DNA of 64,000 nucleotides from Fibrobacterota bacterium. Lineage in GTDB: Bacteria > Fibrobacterota > Chitinivibrionia > Chitinivibrionales > Chitinispirillaceae. Where the stretch lies: the NCBI GenBank assembly GCA_023412475.1, contig JAEYNR010000074.1, positions 34,783-98,782 of the forward strand. The letters run 5' to 3'. The translations under genes were made by a program, and so were the position numbers. The notes beneath the pieces are model-generated. The model saw nothing but the letters and a program-made list of their open reading frames with translations, was not told the origin of the DNA and searched no databases. Position 1 is the first letter of the stretch; each line of letters begins with the position of its first letter. Below are positions 63,479 through 64,000 of this stretch, piece by piece.

Positions 63479-64000
63479 ATGAAGATAGGTTCTGACAGAA
63501 ATGAAAACAAGATTAACACAGTTGAAGTCACCAATGATACACTTTCCAATCGTGACGGCTTAAGTTTTATGTTTCGTTATCTTGATAAAATAGGCATTAA
63601 TTCCAAAATAGAAGAAAAATTTGGTCATTTACGTAAAAGCCGGAAAGGAGAATCGATCGGTGAATGTGCGCGCCAATTCATGGCATTGTGCATGGATGGT
63701 ACTAAGCATTCCATATCTCGTTTTGATGAGTTGAAAAAAGACACCGGTTACGCTGCAGTTCTTGAACGTACTATCGACACTCTTATCAGTACTTCTGCGG
63801 CAAAGCGCTTCTTCAGAAAGTTCCGTGGTAACACTTATTCTTCGTATCGGTCGATTCTTAATGATCTTTTCATCTGGCGTCTCAAAATAGAAAAGCCACA
63901 AGTCATTGTGCTTCACCTTGATACCATGGTACTGGATAATGATGATGCAAAGAAACGTGAAGGATGCAAAGTTACATATAAGAGAGTACTTGGTTTTCAG
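63479..64000 (+). CDS. Transposase, IS1380/DDE_Tnp_1-like (cut by window end)
   Basis: 174 codons in view, the C-terminus is outside. The start ATG at 63479 has AAAGGTG five bases upstream. N-terminal MKIGSDRNENKINTVEVTND, then LSFMFRYLDKIGINSKIEEKF, and VIVLHLDTMVLDNDDAKKREG, where the Asp in HLDTMVL is the likely first catalytic carboxylate of a DDE transposase, as in IS1380-type enzymes. The remaining catalytic residues lie past 64000. It is intact as far as seen, so the element may be active. Confidence 0.8.
   Translation, partial: MKIGSDRNENKINTVEVTNDTLSNRDGLSFMFRYLDKIGINSKIEEKFGHLRKSRKGESIGECARQFMALCMDGTKHSISRFDELKKDTGYAAVLERTIDTLISTSAAKRFFRKFRGNTYSSYRSILNDLFIWRLKIEKPQVIVLHLDTMVLDNDDAKKREGCKVTYKRVLGFQ

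Larger units (their letters stand above)
63358..64000 (+). mobile_element. Insertion sequence, IS1380-like (left part only)
   Basis: Begins near 63358 with TGTACCTAAACCAGACG (left end inferred from where the flanking R2 similarity stops) and runs off the window. It carries the transposase gene from 63479. The exact terminal inverted repeat cannot be fixed without the right end. Confidence 0.65.

Overview
The window looks like the chromosome of a Gram-negative, probably anaerobic bacterium of the Fibrobacterota (Chitinivibrionia/Chitinispirillia-like). This is an inference from gene content: a complete Tol-Pal envelope operon, several PorV/PorQ-like outer-membrane barrels, a decayed protein with a type IX secretion-like C-terminal sorting domain, secreted proteins with repeated calcium-binding (DxDxDG) modules, secreted glycosidases, and many lipoproteins. 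Base composition is moderately AT-rich. Almost all of the window is coding, in short operons on both strands. I see no CRISPR array, prophage or recognised defence island.

Left part (1-12 kb): a minus-strand pair encodes a modular secreted protein (cut by the window edge) and a PorV-like barrel fused to TPR repeats; then a YfcE-like phosphoesterase and transketolase. Facing away is a tightly coupled plus-strand operon: PEGA-domain membrane protein, ECF sigma factor, anti-sigma/FecR/TPR protein, PKD lipoprotein. This looks like a self-contained envelope signalling unit. Next (12.5-23.4 kb): a SWIM-SNF2 helicase, three clan GH-A type glycosidases (GH26-like, GH30-like, GH113-like) with a small barrel protein, a Wzx-type flippase and three unknown proteins.

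Middle (24-45 kb): a Fur repressor fused to a FeoA domain, another barrel protein, a class A penicillin-binding protein, a family-5 solute-binding lipoprotein followed by a frameshifted small gene, a GAF-GGDEF diguanylate cyclase, a ParB-like protein overlapping a GT2 glycosyltransferase, tRNA-Pro(GGG), two small heat-shock proteins, a MATE exporter, an alpha/beta hydrolase, a flavodoxin/FMN-binding pair divergent from a WYL regulator, tRNA-Leu(CAA) and an HD-GYP phosphodiesterase. The window therefore encodes enzymes that should make and break cyclic di-GMP.

Right part (45-64 kb): enolase, a CorC/HlyC-type protein, EarP next to its substrate EF-P (with Arg32), a BON protein, TspO, two decayed genes, glutamine synthetase, the operon tolQ-tolR-tolA/tonB-tolB-pal-cpoB, a SrkA-like kinase and the left end of an IS1380-like insertion sequence.

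The least explained material lies between genes. At least three interspersed repeat families occur: R1 (about 140-260 bp, three copies plus a tail), R2 (an AT-rich element of about 100-370 bp in both orientations, one copy with inverted ends) and R3 (REP-like hairpins). The insertion sequence appears to have landed in an R2 copy. Several genes carry apparent single-base frameshifts, which are either real decay or assembly errors. All calls come from reading the sequence; no database search was run.
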